From an uncultured Endozoicomonas sp. (GTDB lineage Bacteria; Pseudomonadota; Gammaproteobacteria; Pseudomonadales; Endozoicomonadaceae), in assembly GCA_900299555.1 (NCBI GenBank), contig OODV01000173.1:1-42464 (forward strand): 42,464 bases of DNA, read 5' to 3'. The position numbers and the translations under genes are program-made. Below the pieces are notes generated by a model that worked only from the letters and a program-made list of their open reading frames with translations, was not told the origin of the DNA and did no database searches. How positions within the stretch are numbered: position 1 is the stretch's first letter; the number at the start of each line of letters is the position of its first letter. Positions 32,755 through 41,813 of the stretch are shown here, piece after piece.

Positions 32755-33339
32755 ATGTTTAAGCTGTGTCGATGTGCTGTCGGTGTGATTGTCGTGCTGG
32801 CTTCAGCTGCCGGGCCGGTCTGGTCTGTAACACTCACCGATGAGCTCATTGTGAAAAAAGAACAGCCTGTTTCCGGTAAGGCTCAGGGCCAGTTGGCGGA
32901 GGCTGTTCAACTGTTGCAGTCTGAGCAGCAAACAAGTTCAGCTAAGGCCATTAATTCTTTGCAGCGAGTGGCCAGTGTGGGCAATCGTCAAGCTCGTGCT
33001 GAAGCATGGCTCTGGCTGGGTAGGGCATACCGGGATGGTCTGGCGGGCACAGGTAAAGATGCCGGTATGGCTTTTGATTTTTTCAAAAAGGCTGCAGGGC
33101 GGGAGGGGCTCAATGTCGAAGCTCAATATGAACTGGGTAGGGCTTATTTAAATGGTGAAGGGACAGATCGCAATCTGATAGCCGCTTATATGTGGACTGA
33201 ACTTAGCCTGCATACGTCATCAAAAATGTCTTCTTCTGCTGAAGAACAGAAAACCAGGCTGGTAAAGATGCTCAATGAAGCACAGTTAGAAAAAGCCAGA
33301 GAACTGGTTAATCAACTGGAAACACTGTATCTGAAATGA
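32755..33339 (+). CDS. Sel1-like repeat protein, exported
   Basis: The protein of about 194 residues begins with a signal sequence (to about PVWS-VT). It has two Sel1-like/TPR-type repeats: AEAWLWLGRAYRDGLAGTGKDAGMAFDFFKKAAGR and VEAQYELGRAYLNGEGTDRNLIAAYMWTELS, within residues about 80-155. A charged helical tail follows (LVKMLNEAQLEKARELVNQLETL). Such proteins mediate protein-protein contacts in the envelope. The ATG at 32755 has AGAGG 6 bases upstream and is preferred over the TTG at 32749. It is followed after 28 bases by the DUF2007 gene, with a 16-bp tandem repeat spanning the junction. Confidence 0.82.
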   Translation: MFKLCRCAVGVIVVLASAAGPVWSVTLTDELIVKKEQPVSGKAQGQLAEAVQLLQSEQQTSSAKAINSLQRVASVGNRQARAEAWLWLGRAYRDGLAGTGKDAGMAFDFFKKAAGREGLNVEAQYELGRAYLNGEGTDRNLIAAYMWTELSLHTSSKMSSSAEEQKTRLVKMLNEAQLEKARELVNQLETLYLK

Positions 33340-33370
33340 ACAGTATCTGAGATGAACAGTATCTGAAATG
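33327..33370. repeat. 16-bp tandem repeat across a gene junction
   Basis: GTATCTGAAATGAACA occurs at 33327-33342, again at 33343-33358 with one change (GAG for GAA), and partly at 33359-33370. The first unit holds the stop codon of the Sel1-repeat gene and the third holds the ATG (33368) of the DUF2007 gene. Confidence 0.85.
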
Positions 33371-33598
33371 ATTAAAGTCTACAGTCCGGCAAATCTGGTT
33401 GAAGCGCAGTGTTTGAAAGACCTGCTTATGAGTCGTCATATTTTCTGTCATTTGTCGGGCGTCGACTTGATCGGAGCGATGGGTGAGTTACCTGCCATTG
33501 GTTTGCTGGGGTTGTATGTTGATGATGATGATGCCGGCCTTGCCAAAGAGTTGATTGATGATTATCTGAATGCTGAGCCGGTGCCGGGGGAAGAGTAG
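33368..33598 (+). CDS. DUF2007 domain protein
   Basis: The 76-residue protein consists of one DUF2007 (putative signal-transducing) domain: MIKVYSPANLVEAQCLKDLL at the N-terminus, then GELPAIGLLGLYVDDDDAGLAKELIDDY. The fold is GlnB-like/ACT-like in size, and the function is unknown. It lies in a tight run: 28 bases after the Sel1-repeat gene and 2 bases before the SRAP gene, so the three are probably one transcript. No convincing ribosome binding site precedes the ATG at 33368, since the upstream sequence is the 16-bp tandem repeat. Confidence 0.85.
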   Translation: MIKVYSPANLVEAQCLKDLLMSRHIFCHLSGVDLIGAMGELPAIGLLGLYVDDDDAGLAKELIDDYLNAEPVPGEE

Positions 33599-33600
33599 TC

Positions 33601-34206
33601 ATGTGCAGCCGTTACTCTTTTAACTTGCCCAGGGTTGATCTCGGCTTTCTTGGTATTAAAGATATAATATCGCAAAAGCCAGTTCAGCAGGTCGTTCCTG
33701 GTCAGCGGGTATGGCTGGTTCGGCACAATGACGATGGTGTTCCCGAGCTGGCTCAGGCCAAGTGGGGGCTTGCTCCTTCATGGCTGCAGGATTTCTCCCG
33801 TGCTCAAATCAATGCCCGTGTTGAGACCGCACCCGAGTCGAGAATGTTCAAAAATGCCTGGCGGCACAGGCGTTGCCTGATTTTGGCTGATAGCTACTAC
33901 CAATGGCACATGGCTCTGGGGAATCGGCGTCAGTTATGGCGCATCGGCGCAAAAAATAATTCCCTGATACTGATGGCTGGGCTTTGGGAGCGGTATCGGG
34001 TTGACAGTACACTCTCTTTTGATTCCTGTGCTGTGTTGACCATGCCTGCAATGCCTCAGTTAAGGTTGATAGCTGAAAGGATGCCCGCTCTGGTCATGGC
34101 CCAGTATGCAGACAATTGGCTGTCAGGCTTACCTTTTGATATTGATAACTTTTCTGCTTCTCTAAAAGACTTTTCCTTTCATAGTCAGAATATTCTAAAA
34201 CGCTGA
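33601..34206 (+). CDS. SRAP-domain (YedK/HMCES-like) protein with altered active site
   Basis: SRAP proteins cross-link through Cys2 to abasic sites in single-stranded DNA. This 201-residue member keeps Cys2 (MCSRYS), the VVPGQRV loop, WGLAPSW and Asn71 in INARVETAPESRMFK. Two other key positions are changed: the FEW glutamate (Glu105 in E. coli YedK) is Gln101 here (YYQWH), and the histidine of IHDR (His160) is Ala158 (IAERMP). It is also about 20 residues shorter than YedK. Cross-link formation may persist, but reversal or protease-like self-processing is probably impaired. It is two bases downstream of the DUF2007 gene. Confidence 0.85.
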   Translation: MCSRYSFNLPRVDLGFLGIKDIISQKPVQQVVPGQRVWLVRHNDDGVPELAQAKWGLAPSWLQDFSRAQINARVETAPESRMFKNAWRHRRCLILADSYYQWHMALGNRRQLWRIGAKNNSLILMAGLWERYRVDSTLSFDSCAVLTMPAMPQLRLIAERMPALVMAQYADNWLSGLPFDIDNFSASLKDFSFHSQNILKR

Positions 34207-34265
34207 CTTTCAGGTCATGATAATCTCCATTCACAGCTGAAATGCTGGTCTATCATTAGCGTTCG

Positions 34266-37200
34266 TTGTGGCCGTGTGCAGTGAACCCAGTGCAGTTTTC
34301 CATTAGAAAAAAAATCATTTTTTTTACTGTCGTGCCTGTCACGCTTCTTTACAACCTGATATTTGGCATCCACCTCTATTTCTCGCTCAAGCAGGCTACG
34401 GATGCAGTAGCTAAAGGGTTGATTGAGCAGGTTTGGCATAATGCCGGCAAGATTGACAGTCATACACAGCAGCTAATGACAGTGACCTCTTTCATGGCTG
34501 ACATGCTGAGCCGGATGCCGGTGACTGATCACGCCATGATTAAACACTTTCTCAGTGATCTGGTTGAAAGGAATCCTCTTGTCCGTGGCTTTACCTATGT
34601 CAAGCTGGGGAACAGCTTTCAGCATTGGGATGTTTTTCATGCTTATATGGCGGATGGCGAGGTCAAGCTGGATGAAACCGTTGATACCGGTTTGTTTCCT
34701 GCCCAATTCTGGTGGGCGAATCAGGGGATGCAGAAAGCAGGGTTCTGGACCTCGCCAAGGGGGGCTGCTGATACTGGTTGGTCAGTCAGTTATATTGTGC
34801 CGGTTTTTTCAGAAAGCACCCTTTATGGCTATTTCTGGATGGATATCAACCTTGCTGATTTGAGGAATCAGCTGATCGAAAACACTACTGGGAATGCCAG
34901 TTTTTCTATCGTTAATGGTGCAGGCGAATACCTTCAGACGGACAGTGAAACACCAAAGCGTTATCAGCTGAACAGTATTCACCAGAGCCAGTTTTATTAT
35001 GGCTCGCCTGGGTTGTGGAATGACCTGGAAGAGTTGATTGAAAGGGGGGAGCCGGCTTTCCGTCATAAGTGGGTTCCTGTTCGGCAGAATGAGTATTGGC
35101 TGATGGGAGCCCCGATTAAATCGGCTTCCTGGTGGATGATCAGCTATGCTCCCAGGGAAACAGTGCTTGCACCCGTTATTAATCAGGCGCAGATCAACGC
35201 ATTGTTGATGATACTCTCCCTGACACTGATATTTACCTGTGCCAGCCTGGTGTCTGTTCGAATTACCCGTCCGATTGTTCGGCTGAAACGGGCAATGGAT
35301 GATTTTACCTATCGTCAGGTAAAGCCGGTTATTACCCATATCAGTAGAGATGAAATTGGCAGTTTAACGGAAAGCTTTCAGCAGTTGGTGAATAAGCTTG
35401 TCGATCGGGAGAAAGCACTTCACAAGGTCAGAGCCAGTAATATAGGGCATTTGCTTGAACGATTGAGGGGAAACTACTTTTATTTCAATCTCAATAAGGA
35501 TGGTTGTGTTACCCATGTCAGCCCCTCAATAGAAGCCATACTGGGTTACTCGCAGAGTGAATTTCTTCGTCCACTTATTGGCTATCTGGCTACTCAGGAC
35601 AGTAAGTTTCGTTTTCGGGATCAGTTTCGGGAGGCCAAGCAGGGACGATGGGGGGATACATTTGAACTGGATATCAGGCACCTTAATGGCAGTATTCGCA
35701 GGCTTGAAATCTTCTGGAGTGATATGGGGGATCTGCCAGGCAAACAGTATCTTGTTGAGGGGTTGGCGAATGATATTACCGACCGGGTAAGTGATACCAA
35801 AAAATTCAAGCTGCTTCTCGACAGTGCTCCTGATGCTACGATCATCGCAACGCCTGAAGGTATTATTGGTATGGCCAATAGCCGGGCGGAAGAATTGTTT
35901 GGCTTCCACCGGGAAGACCTTGTCAATATGCCCTTGAGCCTGCTTACGCCACTGGAAAACCGGTTAGGTCATCCTCTGCTTGGCGATCTGGAAAAGGCCT
36001 CTTGGGAGCAGTTATGTCTCGTGGGTTATGAGTCCAGGGGAATCGATCGTAAAGGTCGGGTTTTCCCGGTAGAGATCACCAGTAACCCCTTGAAAACCGA
36101 TGATGGTCTGCTTATTTCCATGGTGGCTCGTGATATCACTGAACGTAAGCGCATCGAGCATGAGTTGATGAGGGCTAAGGAGGAGGCTGAGCGAGCGAAT
36201 CTGGCCAAAGGGCTTTTTCTGTCAAATATGAGCCATGAACTGAGGACGCCTTTGAACGGCGTACTGGGTAATGCTCAGCTATTACTGAGAAATCTTTCAT
36301 TATCTTCTGCCCAGAGAAAAAGTCTGAATACTATTGAGGCCAGTGGGCAGCACCTACTTTCACTGATTAACGATATTCTTGATTTAACCAAAATTGAATC
36401 CAGTCAGATTGAGTTGCATCCATCTGCGGTAAGGCTTATGGAGTTGCTACGGGGAGTGCGCAACATTTTGATGGAGAGAGCTGCCAGCAAGGGGCTTGAG
36501 TTACGCCTTCTGCCTATTGGCCCTTTGCCGGAAATTGTCATGCTGGATGAAATCAAGGTTCGACAGGTATTGTTGAACCTTCTCAGTAACGGCGTTAAAT
36601 ATACCGTCAAAGGCTGGGTGGAGTGCAGGGTTTCTGTAGAGCGAAAGGATATCGTTTTTGAAGTACGTGACACCGGAGTTGGTATTGCTCATGAGGATCT
36701 GGAAAAGGTTTTTGAGCCTTTTCGTCAGGTGCATCTGGGGCTTCAGATTGGCGGTTCAGGTCTTGGGCTGGCCATCAGCCGGAGGTTGGTCTCGGCAATG
36801 GGAGGAGAGCTTGATGTTACCAGTGAGCCGGGCAAGGGGAGTCGGTTTATATTTACTTTGCCGCTTGTCAGGGGCAGCTTTGAAGCTCTGAAAGAACACC
36901 AGCGTCTATTGCCGGGTTCGATCTATGTCCATTTGGAAGAGCGATTCCATGGGGTTCGAGCACTGGTTGTGGATGATGTTGAGAGCAATCGGGATATGAT
37001 GGCAGGGTTGCTTGATTCTGCCGGCTTCAGAGTTGATATAGCTTGTAATGGACTTCAGGCGCTGGAAGCTGTGAAGCAAGTAGATTTTGACTTGATTTTG
37101 ATGGATATCTCCATGCCGGTGATGGATGGCGTGACTGCGATCAAGCATATCAGGAAACTTCCCGGAAAATCTGAAATAAAAGTGGTGGCAGTAACGGCCA

Positions 37201-37589
37201 GTGTCAGTCATGAAGCCCGGGAGCGATTGCTAGCTCAGGGGTTTGATGAATATATTGGTAAGCCTCTCGATGCAGGGCTGATGTTTGATAAAATTCGATG
37301 TCTGCTGGGGATTGATTACATTACGGCGTCCCCGAAGCCCGAGTGGAATGAGGATATTTTACTGCAAAGGCTCAAAGATATGCATATGGATGCATTTGCC
37401 CATTCCACTATTTCTGCCTTTGAGCAGGGGGATCTCGAATGTCTGGAGCAGACTCTTCACGCATTTGAGGGTGATGCTGAGCTGGCAGATGTTGTCGGAT
37501 TTTTACTAACGCTGACGGCTGATATGGATATTGCCAGGCTGGAGAATTTTATTAGTCAGCTTGTAGAGAATTTTGGCAAAGAGCCTTGA
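34266..37589 (+). CDS. Hybrid sensor histidine kinase (Cache-HAMP-PAS-PAS-HisKA-HATPase-REC)
   Basis: This inner-membrane hybrid kinase has 1107 residues from a TTG at 34266; a GTG at 34281 (VNPVQFSIRKK) is equally possible. The order is: membrane helix at about 16-36; a periplasmic Cache-like sensor to about 305; membrane helix about 309-332; HAMP; two PAS domains (about 395-510 and 515-635, the second ending ARDITERKRIEHEL). HisKA follows with His657 in SNMSHELRTPLNG, then HATPase boxes N (LLNLLSNGVKY), G1 (DTGVGI), F and G2 (GGSGLGLAISRRL). The receiver has the phosphoacceptor Asp947 in LILMDISMPVMDG and KPLD near 1000. The last 85 residues are helical and lack a clear HPt histidine motif. 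No response regulator is adjacent. The TRAP transporter operon is convergent next door. Confidence 0.92.
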   Translation: MWPCAVNPVQFSIRKKIIFFTVVPVTLLYNLIFGIHLYFSLKQATDAVAKGLIEQVWHNAGKIDSHTQQLMTVTSFMADMLSRMPVTDHAMIKHFLSDLVERNPLVRGFTYVKLGNSFQHWDVFHAYMADGEVKLDETVDTGLFPAQFWWANQGMQKAGFWTSPRGAADTGWSVSYIVPVFSESTLYGYFWMDINLADLRNQLIENTTGNASFSIVNGAGEYLQTDSETPKRYQLNSIHQSQFYYGSPGLWNDLEELIERGEPAFRHKWVPVRQNEYWLMGAPIKSASWWMISYAPRETVLAPVINQAQINALLMILSLTLIFTCASLVSVRITRPIVRLKRAMDDFTYRQVKPVITHISRDEIGSLTESFQQLVNKLVDREKALHKVRASNIGHLLERLRGNYFYFNLNKDGCVTHVSPSIEAILGYSQSEFLRPLIGYLATQDSKFRFRDQFREAKQGRWGDTFELDIRHLNGSIRRLEIFWSDMGDLPGKQYLVEGLANDITDRVSDTKKFKLLLDSAPDATIIATPEGIIGMANSRAEELFGFHREDLVNMPLSLLTPLENRLGHPLLGDLEKASWEQLCLVGYESRGIDRKGRVFPVEITSNPLKTDDGLLISMVARDITERKRIEHELMRAKEEAERANLAKGLFLSNMSHELRTPLNGVLGNAQLLLRNLSLSSAQRKSLNTIEASGQHLLSLINDILDLTKIESSQIELHPSAVRLMELLRGVRNILMERAASKGLELRLLPIGPLPEIVMLDEIKVRQVLLNLLSNGVKYTVKGWVECRVSVERKDIVFEVRDTGVGIAHEDLEKVFEPFRQVHLGLQIGGSGLGLAISRRLVSAMGGELDVTSEPGKGSRFIFTLPLVRGSFEALKEHQRLLPGSIYVHLEERFHGVRALVVDDVESNRDMMAGLLDSAGFRVDIACNGLQALEAVKQVDFDLILMDISMPVMDGVTAIKHIRKLPGKSEIKVVAVTASVSHEARERLLAQGFDEYIGKPLDAGLMFDKIRCLLGIDYITASPKPEWNEDILLQRLKDMHMDAFAHSTISAFEQGDLECLEQTLHAFEGDAELADVVGFLLTLTADMDIARLENFISQLVENFGKEP

Positions 37590-37619
37590 TGAAGAATTAT
37601 TAAGATGTTGTGAAAAGCG

Positions 37620-37648
37620 GTTTTCAGCCAGTAGATCTGGCTGAAAAC
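37620..37648. terminator. Bidirectional terminator between kinase and TRAP operon
   Basis: GTTTTCAGCCAG (37620-37631) pairs perfectly over 12 bases with CTGGCTGAAAAC (37637-37648) across a 5-base loop. On the minus strand it is followed by CGCTTTTC, so it mainly ends the TRAP permease transcript. It also lies 31 bases after the kinase stop. Confidence 0.85.
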
Positions 37649-37659
37649 TGTGAGTAGAG

Positions 37660-40245
37660 TTAGGTGCTTTGCCTGCGCCTTTGGCCCATAAAAATAAACA
37701 GCAACAGGATGAATGCTGGAATCCAGGTCAATTGTTTTGGCAGGCGATCGGAAGGGACTTCAAGACGTTGAATCTGCCAGTCGAAATCAATACCGACTTT
37801 CTGTGCCTCGCTGTTAAAGTCGACCATGTCAATGACCAGGTTATCGCCATCAATCAGAACTTCCAGCCCCATATTGCGGAACCGCTCTTCGGCAGACGCT
37901 TTGTTGCCGGCAGGAAGAATAACCATCTGATTAACCTGCTTACCTTCCAGAGTTTCGCCTGCAACCCAAAGCCGAGCATTTGCCTGGTCAGGCAGTGCTT
38001 CCACCTGAGTGACGATGTTATTACCGTCATAGGTTTCATAAGGAGGGTAAACCCTGTCCCACCAGAAGTCTGGTCTGAACAGCGTGAAGGCAATCAACAA
38101 CATGCCCAGCGTTTCATACCAGCGGTTTTTCACCAGCCAGTGTCCCTGGGTCGCTGTGGCAAAGACCAGCATGGCGGCAATGGCACCAAAAACGACAATG
38201 ACCAGCTGAGGAATGCTATCGATACCAATCAGCAGTAGCTCTGTATTAAAGATAAACATAAACGGCAAAACAGCGGTTCGGATATCGTAAGTGAAGCCCT
38301 GAATACCGGTTTTGATAGGATCGGATTGTGCAATGGCTGCTGCTGCAAAGGCGGCAAGCCCAACTGGAGGCGTGTCGTCTGCAAGAATTCCAAAATAGAA
38401 AACAAACAGATGAACGGCGATCAGTGGAACAATCAGCCCATGTTGTGCACCCAGGGTGACGATAACTGGTGCCATCAACGTGGAGACCACGATATAGTTT
38501 GCCGTGGTTGGGAGGCCCATACCCAGCACAAGGCAGATAATTGCGGTAAAGAGCAGCATCAGAATAATACTGCCGGCTGAAATCCACTCAACAAACTCCG
38601 TCATGACCAGGCCAATACCGGTCAGGGTAACCGCACCGACGACGATACCCGCAGTTGCTGTGGCAACCCCGATACCAATCATATTGCGTGCACCAGTGGT
38701 CATGCCGTCAATCAGATCCAGAAAACCTTCCTTGAGGTGAGTGGTTGTCTGTTCTTTCCTGAAAATATCGATCAGTGTCTTATGGGTCAGGGTAATAAAT
38801 ACCATAACCAATGTTGCCCAGAAGGCAGACAGTCCCGGAGAGTAGCGCTCAACGGTCAGGCACCAGAGCAGAACAACCAATGGCAGCAAATAATAAAGAC
38901 CACGCTTAATGGTTGGGCCGGGTACAGGGGTGGAGCGTATTTCATCTTCAATGTTGTTGATAAGGTCAGGCTGTCTGGCCGCCACTTTCAGTAGAATCAG
39001 GTAGCTGGCAAGCAGTGCCAGAGTGATTATCGAAAGCGCGTATTCACCCATATATTGTCGTGTCCAGCCAACGCCGTAATAAACGCCAGCGCCCAGCAGA
39101 CAGAGTCCGGCAAAGGAGCCGGTAAACGACATCAGGGCTTGTGTTCTGGTACGGGTAACGCTTCTTGGCAGTCCCTGCATTCCTGCTTTCAATGCTTCAA
39201 GGTGAACAATGTAAAACAGGGCGATATAGGATATGGCGGCCGGTAACAGGGCGTGACGAATAACGTCAATGTAGGAAATACCCACATATTCAACCATCAA
39301 AAAGGCTGCTGCTCCCATAATGGGTGGGGTGAGCTGTCCATTGGTTGAGGCGGCAACTTCAATAGCGCCGGCTTTATGAGCAGGAAAACCAACCCGCTTC
39401 ATCAGGGGGATGGTGAATGTTCCGGTGGTAACAACGTTAGCAATGGAGGAGCCGGAAACGACACCACTAAGGCCTGATGAGACCACCGCTGCTTTGGCTG
39501 GCCCACCTTTGAGGTGTCCTAACAGAGAGAACGCAACCTGAATAAAATAATTACCTGCTCCAGCCTTTTCCAGCAGTGAACCAAACAGTACGAAAAGGAA
39601 TACGAAGCTGGTGGATACACCAAGAGCCACACCAAAGACACCTTCTGTGGTAATCCAGAAGTGAGACAGTGCCTTATTCAAGCTTGCCCCTTTATGGGCA
39701 ATAACGTCCGGCATGTAGGGGCCGGCAAAGGCATAGGTGATAAAGACCGCGGCAACGATCATCAGTGGAGGCCCAAGCGCTCGACGGGTTGCTTCCAGCA
39801 GAAGCAGCATACCTGCACCTGCTGTAATCAAGTCCATGGTGACCGGGGCACCGGCACGAGTGGCCAGCTCTTGATGAAAAATATAGAGGTATGCGGCGCA
39901 GAAGCTGCCGGTTAGACCAAAAAGCCAGTCGGTAACGGGTACCTGGTTGGAAAACGATTTCTTTCTGGCGGGGAAAGCAATAAAGGCCAGAAAAATAGCA
40001 AATGCAAGGTGGATAGCTCGAGCCTGACCATCGTTGAAAATGCCAAAATTGAAAATATAAGGCAGTGGTGAGGCATTCCAGAGTTGGAACAGCGACCAGC
40101 TCAGGGCTGTACCTAATAATACCAGTCTGGATTTGCCTAAAGGCTGACGTCCACCTTGCTCGGATTGGTTTACCATTTGCTCGGCAGAGTTTGCAGAGTC
40201 TGCCGTTGAAGAATTGTTCAGCTTATCGCTGTTGACTGCTTCCAT
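37660..40245 (-). CDS. TRAP transporter fused permease, TAXI type
   Basis: This is the membrane part of a TRAP transporter with the small (DctQ-like) and large (DctM-like) subunits fused, 861 residues. After a polar N-terminal tail rich in Ser/Asn (to about residue 38) come at least 16 hydrophobic segments. Marker segments include GGPAKAAVVSSGLSGVVSGSSIANVVTTGTFTIPLMKRVGF, EVAASTNGQLTPPIMGAAAFLMVEYVGISY and GLPTTANYIVVSTLMAPV, all typical of the DctM core. The C-terminal part from about 700 matches the DUF3394 domain often found on TAXI permeases, and the protein ends in a last membrane helix and RRRQST. With the TAXI binding protein upstream it would import an organic acid, driven by a Na+ or H+ gradient. 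The substrate is unknown. Confidence 0.93.
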   Translation of the reverse strand: MEAVNSDKLNNSSTADSANSAEQMVNQSEQGGRQPLGKSRLVLLGTALSWSLFQLWNASPLPYIFNFGIFNDGQARAIHLAFAIFLAFIAFPARKKSFSNQVPVTDWLFGLTGSFCAAYLYIFHQELATRAGAPVTMDLITAGAGMLLLLEATRRALGPPLMIVAAVFITYAFAGPYMPDVIAHKGASLNKALSHFWITTEGVFGVALGVSTSFVFLFVLFGSLLEKAGAGNYFIQVAFSLLGHLKGGPAKAAVVSSGLSGVVSGSSIANVVTTGTFTIPLMKRVGFPAHKAGAIEVAASTNGQLTPPIMGAAAFLMVEYVGISYIDVIRHALLPAAISYIALFYIVHLEALKAGMQGLPRSVTRTRTQALMSFTGSFAGLCLLGAGVYYGVGWTRQYMGEYALSIITLALLASYLILLKVAARQPDLINNIEDEIRSTPVPGPTIKRGLYYLLPLVVLLWCLTVERYSPGLSAFWATLVMVFITLTHKTLIDIFRKEQTTTHLKEGFLDLIDGMTTGARNMIGIGVATATAGIVVGAVTLTGIGLVMTEFVEWISAGSIILMLLFTAIICLVLGMGLPTTANYIVVSTLMAPVIVTLGAQHGLIVPLIAVHLFVFYFGILADDTPPVGLAAFAAAAIAQSDPIKTGIQGFTYDIRTAVLPFMFIFNTELLLIGIDSIPQLVIVVFGAIAAMLVFATATQGHWLVKNRWYETLGMLLIAFTLFRPDFWWDRVYPPYETYDGNNIVTQVEALPDQANARLWVAGETLEGKQVNQMVILPAGNKASAEERFRNMGLEVLIDGDNLVIDMVDFNSEAQKVGIDFDWQIQRLEVPSDRLPKQLTWIPAFILLLFIFMGQRRRQST

Positions 40246-40390
40246 AATGTACCTGTTGTCATTGAAGTTATGCGTTATTCCTTTGGAAACGATGCATCCT
40301 TCATCAATTGGCTTATGGCCATTTAATTAATGGGGGAAGTGGAGTATTTGAAGCTTGTGAGGTAATAAAGACGACAGTGCTTCCCCGTTC

Positions 40391-40502
40391 AGCCCTTTGA
40401 TCCATCATTGGATAGGGCTTTAGATTTCGTCGTTCAGCGTTCAGGCAGCACTCTGAACGACGAAAAGGCGTTCTTGAGAAGGTGTTGTTACACCTTCTCA
40501 AG
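40391..40502 (-). promoter_or_regulatory. Three consecutive hairpins between TAXI gene and permease gene
   Basis: Read on the minus strand after the binding-protein stop: a perfect 13-bp stem with a 4-base loop (40502-40490 with 40485-40473), then a perfect 13-bp stem with a 15-base loop (40465-40453 with 40437-40425), then an imperfect stem (AGCCC...GGGCT, about 40419-40391). The first is followed by AACGCCTTTTCG. They probably stabilise the 3' end of the binding-protein mRNA and lower permease expression. Confidence 0.8.
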
Positions 40503-40516
40503 AGAGATGTTGCAAT

Positions 40517-41497
40517 TTAGAGCAGGCCAGCCTCTTTGTAGTAACGCTTGGCACCTTCATGAAGTGGGATGCTGAGGCCGTCAGAAACCATTTCTTCTTT
40601 TTTGAGAGTACCAAATGCCTGGTGTAGCTTTTTGAAGGTAGAAAGGTCTTCAAATACTGCCTTGGTGACCTGGTAAACGGCTTCTTCACTGGCTTCAGTA
40701 GAGCTTACGAACGTTGCTGCAACACCGAAGGTCTGGACATCCTGATCGTTACCTTTATACATGCCAGCCGGGATAGTGGCTGTGCGATAGTAGGGGTTGT
40801 CCTTGATCAGCTTGTCGACTTTATCTCCGGTAACGGTCACCAGAACGGTATCACAGGACGTGGTCGCTTCTTTGAAGGAGCCGGAAGGGTGTCCAACGGT
40901 ATAAACAAAGGCATCAATTTTGTTATCGCAGAGTGCTTTGGCATGCTCAGCCGCTTTCAGTTCGGAAACCAGGGAGAAAGAGTCATGGTTCCAGCCATAC
41001 ACTTTCATCAGCTGTTCCATTGTGCCACGCTGACCAGAGCCAGGGTTGCCAATGTTGACACGCTTGCCCTTCAGGTCTTCAAAGCGGGTGACACCGGAAT
41101 CCTTTCTGGCGAGGATGGTGAACGCTTCTGGATGAACGGAGAAAATGGCTCGAAGGTCCTTATTGGCGCCTTGCTTTTCAAACGCGCTGGTGCCGCGATA
41201 AGCGTGGAATTGCCAGTCGGACTGGACAATACCCATATCCAGCTCGCCTGCACGGATGGTGTTAAGGTTATAAATTGAGCCCCCCGTACTTTCTACGGAG
41301 CAGCGAATGCCATGCTCTTTACGCCCTTTGTTGACCAGGCGGCAGATAGCACCACCGGTAGGGTAATAGACGCCAGTGACACCTCCAGTGCCGATGGTGA
41401 CAAATTGTTGATTTGTGGTGGCTGCGCCGGCCGTAGAGGTCATGGCTGCGAAACCGGCCCCTAGAATGGCAAGTCCCAGTTTTTTAAAAATGGTCAT
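40517..41497 (-). CDS. TAXI-family TRAP transporter binding protein
   Basis: This is the periplasmic solute-binding protein of the TAXI group, 326 residues with a signal peptide ending near TAGA-AT. Family signatures are [50 protein letters not shown] at residues about 33-82, which includes the TAXI-like GVYYPTG. Later come [45 protein letters not shown] and [18 protein letters not shown]. The start at 41497 has AGAGGA about 7 bases upstream. It precedes the fused permease by 271 bases containing three strong hairpins. In characterised cases TAXI proteins bind glutamate, 2-oxoglutarate or related acids; specificity here is open. Confidence 0.93.
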   Translation of the reverse strand: MTIFKKLGLAILGAGFAAMTSTAGAATTNQQFVTIGTGGVTGVYYPTGGAICRLVNKGRKEHGIRCSVESTGGSIYNLNTIRAGELDMGIVQSDWQFHAYRGTSAFEKQGANKDLRAIFSVHPEAFTILARKDSGVTRFEDLKGKRVNIGNPGSGQRGTMEQLMKVYGWNHDSFSLVSELKAAEHAKALCDNKIDAFVYTVGHPSGSFKEATTSCDTVLVTVTGDKVDKLIKDNPYYRTATIPAGMYKGNDQDVQTFGVAATFVSSTEASEEAVYQVTKAVFEDLSTFKKLHQAFGTLKKEEMVSDGLSIPLHEGAKRYYKEAGLL

Positions 41498-41813
41498 TGT
41501 CAGTCCTCTTGATTTGAGCTTTTTGTACCATGGAAATACGCAGCGGGTTACACCAGCTATGGGTGCGCCAGTAAACCGTACTGCTTGTTCATGGCTGTTA
41601 TGTTCAGTCCGGACACTTCTTCCGAGTTATCCGTTCCCCTGACTGATTCTGGTCGTCTGATCATTGAAGAAAAGACGTAGGGTTTGCCTGTCAGACTACA
41701 ACGGTTGCCTGTAGTAATCCGCTTAAGGTGGGCGATAGTACCACGTATGAGGGTTGTTTTCTTTGATTTTTGTCTATTGATTCTCGATAACTACCTATGA
41801 TATTGCGAGTTTT
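41498..41813. other. TRAP operon upstream region with a direct repeat
   Basis: This 316-base gap lies between the TAXI gene and the ychJ-like gene (both on the minus strand). TTGCCTGT occurs at 41684-41691 and 41705-41712, 21 bases apart (two helical turns), each preceded by GGT or CGG. It is a possible regulator site for the TRAP operon. No gene or RNA is visible. Confidence 0.35.

Noticed and set aside
34809-35339. Antisense frame of about 176 codons opposite the sensor kinase
   Set aside because: Low-complexity composition with no recognisable motif; the kinase frame is continuous and conserved here.
37660-41497. TRAP genes as the taurine importer (TauKLM)
   Set aside because: The binding protein is of the TAXI group, the operon is 30 kb away from tpa, and tauABC already fills that role next to tpa.
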